DNA of 5,390 nucleotides. It comes from an uncultured Eubacteriales bacterium. GTDB lineage: Bacteria; Bacillota_A; Clostridia; Oscillospirales; Acutalibacteraceae. Numbering within the stretch: position 1 is the stretch's first letter; every line of letters begins with the position of its first letter. The notes beneath the pieces are model-generated. The model was given only the letters and a program-made list of their open reading frames with translations, searched no databases and was not told the DNA's origin. The stretch lies in assembly GCA_934454005.1 (NCBI GenBank), contig CAKSGI010000137.1, positions 1 to 5,390 of the forward strand, read 5' to 3'. Below, piece after piece: positions 5,307-5,390 of the stretch. The translations under genes and the position numbers were made by a program.

Positions 5307-5325
5307 GTTGTAGTTGTCCTGCAAC
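5307..5325. repeat. Small hairpin upstream of the 56-aa gene
   Basis: GTTGTAG (5307-5313) and CTGCAAC (5319-5325) pair with one G-U pair on RNA from either strand (strictly, one mismatch in DNA), around a 5-nt loop. It lies 12 nt from the larger palindrome at 5337-5390. Both would fall in the 5' leader of the 56-aa gene if that gene is transcribed from beyond the window edge. Confidence 0.45.
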
Positions 5326-5336
5326 GGGTACATTGT

Positions 5337-5390
5337 TTATAAATTTTTACTTCGTCCCAACGGAGCTACCTGCTCCGTAAAAATTTATAA
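5337..5390. repeat. Large inverted repeat with nested hairpin at the window edge
   Basis: TTATAAATTTTTAC (5337-5350) and GTAAAAATTTATAA (5377-5390) are perfect 14-nt complements. Nested inside, CGGAGC (5361-5366) pairs with GCTCCG (5372-5377) around TACCT. G5377 belongs to both stems, so the right arm is continuous while the left arm is interrupted by about 10-11 unpaired bases (CTTCGTCCCAA). The outcome is a long hairpin with a one-sided bulge. It could be a structured RNA, a dispersed palindromic repeat or the end of a mobile element. The window stops exactly at its last paired base. No coding capacity was seen in 5248-5390. Confidence 0.7.

Noticed and set aside
5337..5377. Cyclic di-GMP riboswitch, from GGGACGAAG on the minus strand
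   Set aside because: Only a short partial resemblance to GGGACGCAAAG; the other conserved parts of the aptamer are missing.
5337..5390. Integron attC site
   Set aside because: The arms do not end in the RYYYAAC and GTTRRRY core sites, and there is no cassette gene arrangement.

Overview
The window is AT-rich DNA from a low-GC Firmicute (Bacillota), probably a gut-type clostridial or related lineage. This is inferred from the AT-rich codon choice, the purine-rich Shine-Dalgarno (SD) sites, the consensus sigma-A promoters, a GerMN-domain protein of the kind found in spore-forming lineages, and an RpoB that looks firmicute. TGG encodes Trp, TAA ends every complete gene, and no gene needs TGA as a sense codon, so the standard bacterial code applies.

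Layout. Bases 1-1532 (minus) hold the first 510 codons of rpoB, cut by the window edge inside the rifampicin region. rpoB starts at TTG and is not preceded by rplL. It has its own strong promoter (1821-1850) and a leader of about 280 nt rich in inverted repeats, a good candidate for a structured regulatory 5' UTR. Facing away from it, an extended -10 promoter drives an unrecognised 97-aa gene (1957-2250) that ends in a terminator hairpin. Next comes a self-contained initiator tRNA unit (2350-2425) with a perfect TTGACA-17-TATAAT promoter and a strong terminator.

The plus strand then carries three genes. The first (2614-3597) is a membrane-anchored XRE-type regulator with a palindromic operator candidate upstream. 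The second (3677-4243) is a membrane-anchored GerMN-domain protein. The third (4373-5035) is a 220-aa protein that looks like a degenerate member of the YfiH/PgeF laccase-domain family, with its own promoter and terminator. Its leader has two mutually exclusive hairpins, and a loop that is perfectly complementary over 9 nt to the start-codon region. On the minus strand a 56-aa basic protein (5077-5247) converges on it, and the window ends exactly at the end of a large 14-bp-arm inverted repeat.

The genes do not form one pathway. Most are single transcription units with private promoters and terminators. The most interesting material is in the non-coding DNA: the rpoB leader, the start-codon-pairing leader at 4300-4380, and the palindromic element at the right edge.
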